Shown: positions 18,358-27,609, numbered from the stretch's first letter. The stretch is 64,000 bases of DNA from Geothrix limicola (GCF_030268085.1 NZ_BSDE01000002.1:124001-188000); one strand, 5' to 3'. Program-made: numbers and translations. The notes: generated by a model from the letters alone, not told the origin.

Positions 18358-19602
18358 ATGTCCTCTGCCTCGAACGTCTCCGACATCCTCGACGCCCTCT
18401 ACCGCACGGAATCCCGGCACGTGCTGGCCACGCTGATCCGCCTGCTCGGCGATTTCGATCTGGCGGAAGAGGCGCTGCACGAAGCCTTCCGGGCGGCCCT
18501 GGAACAGTGGCCGGCGACGGGGGTGCCGGCCCAGCCCCGGGCCTGGCTGGTCTCCGCGGGCCGCTTCAAGGCGATCGATGCGCTGCGGCGGCGCGCGAAA
18601 TTCGAATCTCCGCTGGACACCCTCGCCGAGGCCCAGGTTCCCGCCGCGCCCGATGAGGCGAGTGAAGGGGAAGAGGCCATCCACGACGACCGCCTCCGCC
18701 TCATCTTCACCTGCTGCCATCCCGCCCTGGGCGCCGAGGCCCGCTCGGCGCTCACGCTGCGGGAGGTCTGCGGCCTGACGACCGAGGAAATCGCCCGGGC
18801 CTTCCTCGCCTCGCCTTCCGCCATCGCCCAGCGCATCGTCCGGGCCAAGGCCAAGATCCGCGAGGCGCGGATCCCCTACGAAGTGCCGTCGCCCGCCGAA
18901 CTGCCGGACCGACTCGACACGGTGCTGCAGGTGATCTACCTCGTCTACAACGAGGGTTACTCGGCCTCCTCCGGCGAATCACTGACCCGCGCGGACCTCT
19001 CCGGGGAAGCCATCCGCCTGGGACGGCTGCTCCGGGAGCTGCTGCCGGTGGCGGAAGTCCTGGGGCTCCTCGCGCTCATGCTCCTGCATGAATCGCGGCG
19101 TGCGGCCCGGAGCGGCCCCGACGGGGATCTGATCCTCCTCGGCGACCAGGACCGCGAACGATGGAACCGCCCTTTCATCGCGGAAGGCTCCGCGCTTGCG
19201 GCGCAGGCTCTCGATTCCCGCCTGGTGGGCCCCTACGCCCTGCAAGCCGCCATCGCCGCGGTGCACGCCCAGGCGCCCAGCACCGAAGCCACGGACTGGG
19301 GTCGGATTGTCGGGCTCTATGATGTGCTGGCCCGGATCGCGCCGTCGCCCGTCGTCCGGCTCAACCGCGCGGCGGCCATCGCCATGCGGGATGGCCCCGC
19401 GGCCGGCCTGGCCCTCATCGATGACATCCTGCAGGAGGGCGGGCTGGCCGACTATCACCTGGCCCACGCCGCCCGCGCGGACCTGTGCCGGCGCCTGGGC
19501 CTGGTGGAGGATGCCCGCGCCTCCTATCGCACGGCCCTCGCCCTGGCCCGACAGGCGCCCGAACGGCGCTTCCTGGAGGGCCGGCTGAAGGATTTGGGCT
19601 GA
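18358..19602 (+). CDS. ECF42-type RNA polymerase sigma factor with C-terminal extension
   Basis: A 414-residue sigma factor. Region 2 (residues about 8-75: [55 protein letters not shown]) and region 4 (about 115-165: [36 protein letters not shown]) are followed by a 240-residue helical, TPR-like domain. That layout is diagnostic of the ECF42 group, which lacks a classical anti-sigma factor. ECF42 genes sit next to DGPF (YCII-related) genes, exactly as here. I chose the ATG at 18358 over one at 18277 because the protein then starts at the conserved region; the upstream segment is not sigma-like. Confidence 0.9.
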   Translation: MSSASNVSDILDALYRTESRHVLATLIRLLGDFDLAEEALHEAFRAALEQWPATGVPAQPRAWLVSAGRFKAIDALRRRAKFESPLDTLAEAQVPAAPDEASEGEEAIHDDRLRLIFTCCHPALGAEARSALTLREVCGLTTEEIARAFLASPSAIAQRIVRAKAKIREARIPYEVPSPAELPDRLDTVLQVIYLVYNEGYSASSGESLTRADLSGEAIRLGRLLRELLPVAEVLGLLALMLLHESRRAARSGPDGDLILLGDQDRERWNRPFIAEGSALAAQALDSRLVGPYALQAAIAAVHAQAPSTEATDWGRIVGLYDVLARIAPSPVVRLNRAAAIAMRDGPAAGLALIDDILQEGGLADYHLAHAARADLCRRLGLVEDARASYRTALALARQAPERRFLEGRLKDLG

Positions 19603-19687
19603 TTTTAAAAATCGACCCGCCCCCTGTCGATTCGGACCTTCCCCGATCGACTAGATGGGGAAGGCACAAGCCTCAAGGAGAAACACC

Positions 19688-20068
19688 ATGAAATACATCT
19701 GCTTCGGGTACCTGGACCTGCAGGCCTGGGAGAAGAAGTCGCCCAGCGAACAGAACGCCATGATCGACCAGTGCTTCGCCTACGACGAGGTACTGAAGAA
19801 GAACGGCCACTGGGCGGGCGGGGAAGGCCTCCAGGGCGCCACCACCCTCAGCTACCAGAACGGCAAGGTGTCGGTATCGGATGGTCCCTATGCGGAAACC
19901 AAGGAACTGCTGGGCGGCCTCCTGATGCTGGAGGCCACGGATCTGAACCACGCCATCCAGCTCATCTCGAAGCATCCCGGCATCAAGATGGGCCGCTGGG
20001 AAATTCGGCCCGCCCAGGATCTGAAGCCCATGATCGAGGAAAGCGAAAAGCGCCGCGCCGCGAAGTAG
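19688..20068 (+). CDS. DGPF/YCII-related domain protein, partner of ECF42
   Basis: A 126-residue ferredoxin-like-fold protein of the YCII superfamily. It carries SDGPYAETKELLGG, the DGPF-type motif, and begins MKYICFGYLDLQAW. The ATG is fixed by AAGGAG eight bases upstream. It follows the ECF42 sigma gene by 85 bases on the same strand. In studied ECF42 systems the DGPF genes are neighbours and targets of the sigma factor; the enzymatic role is unknown. Confidence 0.9.
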   Translation: MKYICFGYLDLQAWEKKSPSEQNAMIDQCFAYDEVLKKNGHWAGGEGLQGATTLSYQNGKVSVSDGPYAETKELLGGLLMLEATDLNHAIQLISKHPGIKMGRWEIRPAQDLKPMIEESEKRRAAK

Positions 20069-20095
20069 GAGAACCCGCCGCCGCGGGGGACAGGC

Positions 20096-20455
20096 TCAGC
20101 CCTTCGCGGTTTTCTTCCGGGCTTTCGATCGCCTGAGATGGTCGAGGAAGCCCTGGAGAAGGCCGAGCCGGCCTTCAATGTCGGAGCGCCAGAACTCGAG
20201 ACGCTCCCAGCCGTGGGGCGTCAGCGTATAGACCTTCCGCGCGGGGCCGCGGGAATCCGTATCCCAGTGAAAGGCGACCTCTCCGGCCTCCTCGAGCGCC
20301 TGAAGGGTGCGGTACGTGGCACCGGGATCGATCTTGTGGCCGGGGAACCGCTCGGCCAGGGCCGCGCGAATGGCGTGGCCGTGCAGCGGACCGTCCGTCA
20401 GCGCCAGCAGGAGGAAGGCGGGAAGGTGGCGGGACTGACGGTTCGCGGCGGCCAT
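20096..20455 (-). CDS. PadR family transcription regulator
   Basis: A 119-residue winged-helix regulator. The N-terminal PadR domain reads LPAFLLLALTDGPLHGHAIRAAL, then DPGATYRTLQALEEAGEV and the wing KVYTLTPHGWERL. A short C-terminal helix follows. It begins four bases after the stop of the downstream permease half, so it is the last gene of a three-gene minus-strand operon. A long perfect palindrome in that operon's leader (21475-21511) is a natural operator, which would give an autoregulated efflux/permease unit. Confidence 0.9.
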   Translation of the reverse strand: MAAANRQSRHLPAFLLLALTDGPLHGHAIRAALAERFPGHKIDPGATYRTLQALEEAGEVAFHWDTDSRGPARKVYTLTPHGWERLEFWRSDIEGRLGLLQGFLDHLRRSKARKKTAKG

Positions 20456-20459
20456 GATC

Positions 20460-20990
20460 CTATTCGCGGATGAGAAATGCGGGTTCAGTGGAGGGTTTCG
20501 GATCCAGGAACTCCATCACGAACCCGCACATGATGATGCCCGGAAGCGTGATGGCCAGGCGAAGCATCGCGAATCGGGTTCCGAGAAAGGCGCTTTCCAT
20601 CATCAACATGGGAAGCTTGATGGTAGCCCACACCCCGAGAAAGATGACGAGGTTCGCCGTGCGCGCCCCCTTTTCCCGCAGGGAGAGGCCGATCGGAAAG
20701 GCGGCGTAGATCGGACCCGCCGCGCCCGTTCCCAGCAGAATGGCGAACAGGATACCTCGAAGGCCGGAGGCCGGTCCGAGGCCTCGCTCCACCACCTCCT
20801 TCGGCACCCAGACATCGAAGAGTCCAATCAGGATCAGGACCGCGGGGACGATGGCCAGCACCTCTCCGATCCCCGTGAGCCACTGCTTGAAGGATTGAAC
20901 CGCCAGGGTCGGCCAAGGCCCCCACAAAGCCAGGTGGATCAGCACGACGACACCCGCGATCAACATCGCGCTTCGAAGCTTCGGATTCAT
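20460..20990 (-). CDS. Permease half (YraQ/DUF318-like), C-terminal partner
   Basis: A 176-residue integral membrane protein starting MNPKLRSAMLIAGVVVL, with about four to five helices. GTGAAGPIYAAFPIGLSL and LGVWATIKLPMLMMESAFLG resemble the conserved Gly/Pro-rich cores of YraQ/DUF318 permeases. Those proteins are usually one polypeptide of about 300-350 residues with two similar halves. Here the upstream gene supplies the other half and the ATG overlaps its stop as ATGA. The substrate is unknown. It is co-transcribed with the PadR regulator. Confidence 0.75.
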   Translation of the reverse strand: MNPKLRSAMLIAGVVVLIHLALWGPWPTLAVQSFKQWLTGIGEVLAIVPAVLILIGLFDVWVPKEVVERGLGPASGLRGILFAILLGTGAAGPIYAAFPIGLSLREKGARTANLVIFLGVWATIKLPMLMMESAFLGTRFAMLRLAITLPGIIMCGFVMEFLDPKPSTEPAFLIRE

Positions 20991-21460
20991 AGCAGCACCC
21001 CCATCAGAGCCCCGATCAGTAGCGCGAGGACCAGGCTCAGCGACTGACGGATGAACGTGAACCGGCGCCCGAAGGCCTTGACCTCCATGGGCGACGTGAG
21101 AATGCCCACCATCGTCAGGGTCGTGATGAAGCTCGCCAGCGCCGAAAGGCTCGCGCCCATGTGGTGCAGCGAACCCGCCAGCGGATAGGCCATGGGCCCG
21201 GGGATGGTCAACAGGGCCCCGAGACTCGCGAGCAGGAAGAAACCCGCGACCCCATGGGCGTGGAAGAGCTGGGCGATGAGGGTGGCCGGAATCGCCGCCA
21301 TGGCGAGGCCCACCCCCGCCGTCATGCCCACAAGGGAGGGGAGCAGGTTCAGACCGGACCGGGCGGCATGCAGCAGGGCCGCCCGGGTGCGGGCCCGATC
21401 CCGGAATCCGGAAACGACCACCCCTCCTAGGGCTGCGGTCAGCAGAACGACGGAAAACAT
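20987..21460 (-). CDS. Permease half (YraQ/DUF318-like), N-terminal partner
   Basis: A 157-residue membrane protein with about four helices. LNLLPSLVGMTAGVGLAMAA and IPGPMAYPLAGSLHHMGAS form a Gly/Pro-rich permease core much like that of the following gene. The start codon follows AAGGAGG, and its 3' end overlaps the next gene by four bases, so the two products are made together and probably form one transporter. First gene of the permease-permease-padR operon, whose leader contains the palindrome just upstream of the ribosome-binding site. Confidence 0.75.
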   Translation of the reverse strand: MFSVVLLTAALGGVVVSGFRDRARTRAALLHAARSGLNLLPSLVGMTAGVGLAMAAIPATLIAQLFHAHGVAGFFLLASLGALLTIPGPMAYPLAGSLHHMGASLSALASFITTLTMVGILTSPMEVKAFGRRFTFIRQSLSLVLALLIGALMGVLL

Positions 21461-21474
21461 GGTCGAGACCTCCT

Positions 21475-21511
21475 TGTGTCATCTAGATGCTTTAATCATC
21501 TAGATGACACA
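21475..21511. promoter_or_regulatory. Perfect 15-bp inverted repeat, probable PadR operator
   Basis: TGTGTCATCTAGATG (21475-21489) and CATCTAGATGACACA (21497-21511) are exact reverse complements around a 7-base spacer. Each arm also contains the self-complementary CATCTAGATG. It lies immediately upstream of the Shine-Dalgarno of the permease-padR operon, where repressor binding would block transcription. Confidence 0.75.
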
Positions 21512-21552
21512 GACTAATTCTCTCCTCTGCCCCCGTCAAGCCCGAATCGAAA

Positions 21553-21581
21553 AGGCCCCCGACGGAAACCGCCGGGGGCCT
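21553..21581 (-). terminator. Terminator of giant lipoprotein gene A
   Basis: AGGCCCCCG (21553-21561) pairs with CGGGGGCCT (21573-21581). On the minus strand the hairpin is followed by TTTTCGATT. It lies 17 bases after the gene's stop. The same stem core recurs after giant gene C. Confidence 0.7.
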
Positions 21582-21597
21582 GTAGGTGGAACTGGGG

Positions 21598-24500
21598 CTA
21601 GCGAACGCTGACCTTGGTCCCGGTGCTGGTCACGCCATCGGAGAACTGCACGTCCAGTTCGGTGGCATCGGTCTTGAGCAGCACTTCGCCGCCTTCGCCG
21701 AAGCAGATCACTTCGCCCTTCCCGTTGCGGATCATGACGCCGGGGTGGCGCGCCTGATCCCACAGGAAGCGGACCCTGCCGTCCGGCAGGCGGGTCGCCA
21801 AGGGCTCGAGGCCCGAAGCGCCGGAGGAAGCGGCCGAAACCGAAGCGCTGGAAGCACCCTGGCGCTCGGCCAGCACCTCGCCATTCCGATGGATCCGCAG
21901 GCCCGAGACGGCCGGCAAGCTGATCTGACCGCCTTGGCCGAAGAGGCCAGACTGGGTCTTCTTGCCGATCTTTCCGAGGGGAAGCGCGAGGGCAAAGCCA
22001 CGGTTGGCGCTGTGATCCGCCTGGGTGGGCTCGAAGGCCAGGGTGCCGAGGCTCTGGCCCTTTTCGTCGAGCAGATCCGCACGGTACGTGCCCTTGGCAT
22101 CCGCCGCATCGGGCGCCGATTGGATGACGTAGCCCGGACGAAGGCGAACCTCGCCATTGATCACGTCACCCCACACCAGCAGGCAGTCCTGCGTGGCGGC
22201 GGGTCCGCTGCCGACGGGGCCCTGCAGCGTGGGATCGGTCCCGCCCAGGCGGTAGTCCATCACCTTCTGGTAGACGTAGTCCGACACCCAGGTGTAGCCG
22301 CAGTAGGCCATGACGTCGTGGAACGTGTAGGCGTCATAGGTCCGCAGTTGCGATCCGGTGGCGAAAGGATCCACGCCCAGCTGGCCGATGAAGGCGTCGG
22401 CATAGGGGTAGGCCGCGTCGGGGCTGCCCGCCCCGCCGCAGGGCGAGTGGGGGCGGCTGAGGGAGTGCCCCAGCTCGTGGGCCACCGTGCCGGCCCTCCA
22501 GGTCCACACGGAGCTGCTGCCCGCGGTGGAATTCCAGTCCAGCCCCATGGCCACGGCCTGGGCCAGGTAGGCCATGCCCGTGCCGCCGGAGTTGTAGTAG
22601 GGCTTGTAGACGCCGTAGTAGTAGCGGTTCGTGACGTTCTCCGCCTTTTCCAGCGCCAGGAGTTCGTTGAGCACCGAGGTCCAGTTGGAGTAGTCCGCCG
22701 CCGGCACGTTGGAGGTGGTGTAGGTGGCGTGGAGCGAGGTATCCAGCGCGTCCGGCAGGGGCCAGATGCGGTGGAACATGTCCGTGTAGGTCGTGATGCT
22801 GTTGGCGTCGATATCGCCCACATAGGTGGTGCCGAGGTAGGACACGGCCAGCGGCACGAAGCTGATGCGCATGGGCTTGGTATCCACCACGGGGTAGCTC
22901 TGCGAGGCGCCGCCGGCGGGCCAGGTGTCATTGGACCGGTTCAATTCGGGAATCAGGGCATCGGGATCAATCTTCACCACGAGGCTGAAGCCGGGCTGGA
23001 TGGCCTGGGGCGAGAGCACGCCCGTCCAGACATTGGCCTCCGCCTCGGTGATGAGGAGGGGCGTGCCCGCCGAAGGGGGCGCCACATCGAGGTGGGAGGT
23101 TTCCACCGCCCCGTTCATGACGGAGATGCGCACCACGGGCTTGAGGCCCGGGATGTTCGCCTTCACGTAGACCCGGACGGCGCAGCTGCGGTCCTTCACC
23201 AGGCTGGTGGTCTGGGTGGCATTCTGGGTGGCCTGGCTCACCAGCACGTGATCGATCCAGATGTCCTGCTTGACCGTATCGGCGGTGACGGTGAAGGCCC
23301 CCACCGTCGTGCTTTGGGTGGGATTGCTGATGACGACGGCACCCGAGGTGGCGCCCGCCGGAACGACGGCCGTCACCTGCCCACCGCTGTCCTGACTGAA
23401 GGTTGCGGCACTTCCATTCACCGTCACCGATGTGACCTTGTCGATGTACTGGCCCGTGATGACGATGGGCGTGCCGACGGGGCCCGAGGCCGGCATCATC
23501 ACGAGGCCCGCGGGTGCGCGGTAGGTCACGTTGAACGGCGTGGCGGAGCTGACATTGCCCCGCACCGTCTCGATGCTGATGAGACCGGACGTGGACAGCG
23601 GCGGCACGGTGGCCTGAATGGTGTTCGCGTCGTTCACGGCGAAGGTCGCCGCGGTGCCGTTGAACTTCACGGCGGTGACGCCGAAGAAGTTGCTTCCGGT
23701 GAGGGTGATCTGGGTTTCCCCGGGGAAGCCGCTGGCCGGCGAGAATCCGGTGAAGGTCGCCTGCAGGGTGCTGGCATCCGTCGTGTCGACCAGCAGGGAC
23801 ACGTTGTCGACGTAGAAGTAGCTCCAGTCATAGGCGCTGGCGGAACTGTCCGTGAAGTTGCCCTGGAACTGCAGGGTGATGGTCTTCCCGCGGTAGGCGC
23901 TCAGATCGAAGTTGCGCTTGATCCAGAGCGTCGTGGCGCGGTAATCCTTCGCATCCAGCGACTGCAGCACCTGCGTGTTGGCCCCATCGATCACCTGGGC
24001 CGTGAAGGTGTCGTAGCCCATGGCGGATTCGCCGGTCTCGGTGGACTGGTAGTAGGAGAGGATGGCCTGGTTGCACGCGGCGGGAATGCTGATCACCTGG
24101 TGCAGATCCTTGGTGGCCGTGGCCTCGCTGCCCACGTAGCCGTAGCAGTTGCCGCCGCCCTTCATGGGGGCGATGTCCCACCCGCCCAGGCTGTAGTCCG
24201 CCACGCGGTTGATGGGCGGCCAGGCCACCCGGCCCAGTTCGAAGGTTCCGTTGATCACGAGGTCCGCGGCCGCCTTCAGCACGGTGAAGCTGGGGCTGAG
24301 CGCATCCCCGTGGCCCGTCTGGACCGTGACGGGCCCGCTCTGGGCGCCCGCAGGAACGGTGACCAGGATGGTGCCGGGGTCCAGCACCTTGAAGCTGCCC
24401 TGGGCCGCAGGCACACCGTTGAACGAGATGCCGGTCACGCCGTAGAAGTGGGAGCCCTTGATCTGCAGATCTGAACCTTCGATGAGCTGGGTCACCGGGG

Positions 24501-27500
24501 CGCCTTCGAAGGCGAAGCCCGTCACCGTCGATTGGACGGAGGCCAGGGAGCTGTCCACCTCCAGGGCCACGTCGTCGATGTACCAATTGGTGTAGTCGGA
24601 CGCGCTGCTGAGCGCGCGGAAGGAGATGCGCACGGTCTGTCCGGCGAAGGCCGACAGGTCCGCGGAATACTTGGCCCAGGCGTTCAGGGGGCCCGTGGTC
24701 CCGTTGAAGGCCTGGACCGTCTTGAGGACCGTGCCCGACAGATCTTCCACCGTCACGCTGAGGGTATCGTTCACATCGCCCGCGGGCAGGCCGCCCGCCA
24801 TGTAGAGCCAGAAGCTGAAGTCGGCGATGGTCGTGCCGGCGGGGATGGTGACATCCTGCGCCACGCGCTGATCGGCCACGCTGCCGAGCCCGATGAGCGC
24901 GAAGCTTGTGCCGCTGTGGGGCGTGGCCGGATAGCCGCCGCCGAAATCCGTGCTCTGCACGCGCATGTTCTGCGGCGGGTTGCACACGGAGGCGTTCCAG
25001 CCGGTGCGGAACCCTTCGAAGTTGCCGTTGATCATCAGGTCCGCGGTGCGCACCTGGAAGTCCGCGCTGCTGACGCCGTTGCCCCGGGGCGTGACCACCG
25101 TGATGGGGCCGCTCTTGGCCAGGGGCGGCACGGTGACCTGAAGGGTCTGGCCATCGAGGATCGTGAACTTGGTGCTGGCCACGCCGCCGAAGCGGACTTC
25201 GGTGGCCCCGGCGAAATTGAGGCCCGTGAGCGTGACGGGCGTGCTGCCCATGACACCGTGGTTCACGTCCGGCACGATGTTGGCCGGCAGGCTGGCGGCC
25301 AGGGGCGCGTCCACCTGGAGGTTCAGATCGTCCACGGACCAGGCCGTGCGGTCCGTGGCGTTGGGGTTGGAATCCACGGGCTTGCCGTGGAACTGCAGGA
25401 GGACCGTCTGGCCCGCGAAGGCCTTGAGGTCGGCCACGTTCTCATGCCAGCCCGCTGGAGCCGTGCCGCCGTTGGTGGTGAAGAGGGTGCCCAGCACGGC
25501 GTGGGTCGCGGGATCGGCCGCTTCCACGGTGAAGACATCCAAAGCGTCGCTGACCGCCGAATCCTTGACCAGCCAGAAGTGCAGGTCGGCGCGGGTGGCG
25601 GAGGCCGGGATGCGGATGACCTGGCCCACGAGGCGCTCATCCGCCTCGCCGCCGCCCATGTAGCCCACGAAGCGGCCGCCATGGGCCCCACTGGGCCAGT
25701 AGGCGGGATCCGTCGTGACATCGTAGACGCGCACCGGGGGATAGGCCGACCAGCCCACCGTGCCGAGTTCGAAATCCGCATTGACGAGGGCGTTGTAGGT
25801 CACGCCGGTATTGACGGAGACGGTGAAGACGGGGCCGTTGGCCGTGCCGCCGGGCGTCATCACGCTCACCGCGCCCGTGGCGGCGCCCGCGGGAACGGTG
25901 GCCGTGATCTGCGTGGCGCTGTTCACCGTGAAGGTCGCGGTCGTGCCGTTGAAGGAGACAGCCGAAGCATTCGTCAGGTTGGTGCCCGTGATCGTAACCG
26001 AAGCGCCCACCGCACCACTCGTGGGGCTGAGGCCCGTCACCGTCGGTGCGGGCACCGTCAGCGTGAACGTCGGGCCGTTGGCCACACCGCCGGGCGTGGT
26101 CACGCTCACGGCGCCCGTGGTGGCGCCTGCGGGCACCGTCGCCGTGATCTGCGTGGCGCCATCGACCGTGAAGGTCGTGGCAGCGGTGCCGTTGAAGGAC
26201 ACGGCCGTCGCACCCGTGAGGTTCGTCCCCGTGAGGACGACGTGGTCCCCCGCGAGGCCGCTCGATGGGTTGACCGCCGTGAGGGTGGGTGTGGCGGGAT
26301 TCACCGTGAAGCTCGGCCCCGTGGCTGTGCCCCCGGGTGTCGTCACGCTCACGGTGCCCGACGTCGCGCCCGCGGGCACACTCGTCGTGATCTGAGCCGC
26401 GCTGTTCACCGTGAAGGTCGCGGCGGTGCCGTTGAAGGAGACGGCTGAAGCCCCGATCAGATTCGTACCCGTGATCACCACGGAACTGCCCACCTGGCCG
26501 CTCGTGGGATTGAGGGACGAGACCGTCGGCGCCGGGAGCGTCACCGTGAAGCTCGGCCCCGTGGCTGTGCCCCCGGGTGTCGTGACGCTGACAGCGCCCG
26601 TCGTGGCGCCCGAAGGCACCGTCGTCGTGATCTGGGTATCGCTGTTCACCGTGAAGCCCGAGACGGGCGTGCCGTAGAAGGAGATGGCGGAAGCGTTCAT
26701 CAGGCTCGTACCCGTGATCACCACGGTGCTGCCCACCGGGCCGCTCGTGGGATTGAGGGACGAAACCGTCGGCGCCGGGAGGGTCACCGTGAAGCTCGGC
26801 CCTGTGGCGGTTCCGCCCGGCGTCGTCACGCTGACGGCGCCACTGCTGGCGCCTGCGGGCACCGCGGCCGTGATCTGCGTCGCGCTGTTCACCGTGAACG
26901 TCGCCGCCGTGCCGTTGAAGGTCACCGCTGAGGCGTTCGCCAGGTTCGTCCCCGTGATCACCACCGTGCTGCCCACCAGGCCGCTGGTGGGATTGAGGGA
27001 CGAAACCGTCGGCGCCGGGAGAGTCACCGTGAAACTCGGCCCCGTGGCGGTTCCGCCCGGCGTCGTCACGCTGACCGCGCCACTGCTCGCGCCCGCCGGC
27101 ACCGCGGCCGTGATCTGCGTCGCGCTGTTCACCGTGAAGGTCGCGGCCGTGCCGTTGAAGGACACCGCCGAGGTGTTCGCCAGGTTCGTCCCCGTGATCA
27201 CCACCGTGCTGCCCACCAGGCCGCTGGTGGGATTGAGGGACGAAACCGTCGGCGCCGGGAGGGTCACCGTGAAGCTCGGCCCCGTGGCGGTTCCGCCCGG
27301 CGTCGTCACGCTGACGGCGCCACTGCTCGCGCCTGCGGGCACCGCGGTCGTGATCTGCGTCGCGCTGTTCACCGTGAACGTCGCCGCCGTTCCGTTGAAG
27401 GACACCGCCGAGGCGTTCGCCAAATGGCTGCCCGAAATGACCACGGCGGTTCCGGCGGGGCCGCTGGTGGGGCTCAGGCTCGCCAGCGTCGGGGCGGGTG

Positions 27501-27609
27501 TGCCTGGTTGGGGCGGAGGCTGAGGTTTGGATGAGCCCCCGCAGCCCGCTTCGAACACCACGCCACCTGCCAGGAACAGGAGCAGCTTGGAGGTTGCTTT
27601 CCAGCGCAT
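21598..27609 (-). CDS. Giant IPT/TIG-repeat lipoprotein with C-terminal metzincin-like protease domain (paralog A)
   Basis: A 2,003-residue putative surface lipoprotein. The lipobox is FEAGC, Cys23. Residues about 36-610 are seven tandem IPT/TIG immunoglobulin-like domains of 80 residues (pattern NPTSGLVGSTVVITGTNL, then NSATQITAAVPAG). Three jelly-roll-like modules follow, each opening like NADFELGTVGW and alternating with more IPT domains, then a segment beginning KQDIWIDHVLVSQ. The protease-like domain has HELGHSLSRPH from His1711 and a downstream methionine turn HDVMAYC. This is a metzincin HExxHxxxxxH with Ser where Gly is usual. A conserved C-terminal region of about 190 residues follows. 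AAAGGATT precedes the ATG. Substrate unknown; paralogs B and C share the design. Confidence 0.8.
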   Translation of the reverse strand: MRWKATSKLLLFLAGGVVFEAGCGGSSKPQPPPQPGTPAPTLASLSPTSGPAGTAVVISGSHLANASAVSFNGTAATFTVNSATQITTAVPAGASSGAVSVTTPGGTATGPSFTVTLPAPTVSSLNPTSGLVGSTVVITGTNLANTSAVSFNGTAATFTVNSATQITAAVPAGASSGAVSVTTPGGTATGPSFTVTLPAPTVSSLNPTSGLVGSTVVITGTNLANASAVTFNGTAATFTVNSATQITAAVPAGASSGAVSVTTPGGTATGPSFTVTLPAPTVSSLNPTSGPVGSTVVITGTSLMNASAISFYGTPVSGFTVNSDTQITTTVPSGATTGAVSVTTPGGTATGPSFTVTLPAPTVSSLNPTSGQVGSSVVITGTNLIGASAVSFNGTAATFTVNSAAQITTSVPAGATSGTVSVTTPGGTATGPSFTVNPATPTLTAVNPSSGLAGDHVVLTGTNLTGATAVSFNGTAATTFTVDGATQITATVPAGATTGAVSVTTPGGVANGPTFTLTVPAPTVTGLSPTSGAVGASVTITGTNLTNASAVSFNGTTATFTVNSATQITATVPAGAATGAVSVMTPGGTANGPVFTVSVNTGVTYNALVNADFELGTVGWSAYPPVRVYDVTTDPAYWPSGAHGGRFVGYMGGGEADERLVGQVIRIPASATRADLHFWLVKDSAVSDALDVFTVEAADPATHAVLGTLFTTNGGTAPAGWHENVADLKAFAGQTVLLQFHGKPVDSNPNATDRTAWSVDDLNLQVDAPLAASLPANIVPDVNHGVMGSTPVTLTGLNFAGATEVRFGGVASTKFTILDGQTLQVTVPPLAKSGPITVVTPRGNGVSSADFQVRTADLMINGNFEGFRTGWNASVCNPPQNMRVQSTDFGGGYPATPHSGTSFALIGLGSVADQRVAQDVTIPAGTTIADFSFWLYMAGGLPAGDVNDTLSVTVEDLSGTVLKTVQAFNGTTGPLNAWAKYSADLSAFAGQTVRISFRALSSASDYTNWYIDDVALEVDSSLASVQSTVTGFAFEGAPVTQLIEGSDLQIKGSHFYGVTGISFNGVPAAQGSFKVLDPGTILVTVPAGAQSGPVTVQTGHGDALSPSFTVLKAAADLVINGTFELGRVAWPPINRVADYSLGGWDIAPMKGGGNCYGYVGSEATATKDLHQVISIPAACNQAILSYYQSTETGESAMGYDTFTAQVIDGANTQVLQSLDAKDYRATTLWIKRNFDLSAYRGKTITLQFQGNFTDSSASAYDWSYFYVDNVSLLVDTTDASTLQATFTGFSPASGFPGETQITLTGSNFFGVTAVKFNGTAATFAVNDANTIQATVPPLSTSGLISIETVRGNVSSATPFNVTYRAPAGLVMMPASGPVGTPIVITGQYIDKVTSVTVNGSAATFSQDSGGQVTAVVPAGATSGAVVISNPTQSTTVGAFTVTADTVKQDIWIDHVLVSQATQNATQTTSLVKDRSCAVRVYVKANIPGLKPVVRISVMNGAVETSHLDVAPPSAGTPLLITEAEANVWTGVLSPQAIQPGFSLVVKIDPDALIPELNRSNDTWPAGGASQSYPVVDTKPMRISFVPLAVSYLGTTYVGDIDANSITTYTDMFHRIWPLPDALDTSLHATYTTSNVPAADYSNWTSVLNELLALEKAENVTNRYYYGVYKPYYNSGGTGMAYLAQAVAMGLDWNSTAGSSSVWTWRAGTVAHELGHSLSRPHSPCGGAGSPDAAYPYADAFIGQLGVDPFATGSQLRTYDAYTFHDVMAYCGYTWVSDYVYQKVMDYRLGGTDPTLQGPVGSGPAATQDCLLVWGDVINGEVRLRPGYVIQSAPDAADAKGTYRADLLDEKGQSLGTLAFEPTQADHSANRGFALALPLGKIGKKTQSGLFGQGGQISLPAVSGLRIHRNGEVLAERQGASSASVSAASSGASGLEPLATRLPDGRVRFLWDQARHPGVMIRNGKGEVICFGEGGEVLLKTDATELDVQFSDGVTSTGTKVSVR
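26520..27480. repeat. Tandem 240-bp coding repeats (IPT units of paralog A)
   Basis: The same DNA string recurs at exact 240-base steps (for example around 26761, 27001 and 27241) with only a few substitutions, corresponding to consecutive 80-residue IPT domains. Similarity is far higher than protein constraint alone would need, pointing to recent unit duplication or gene conversion. Confidence 0.85.
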
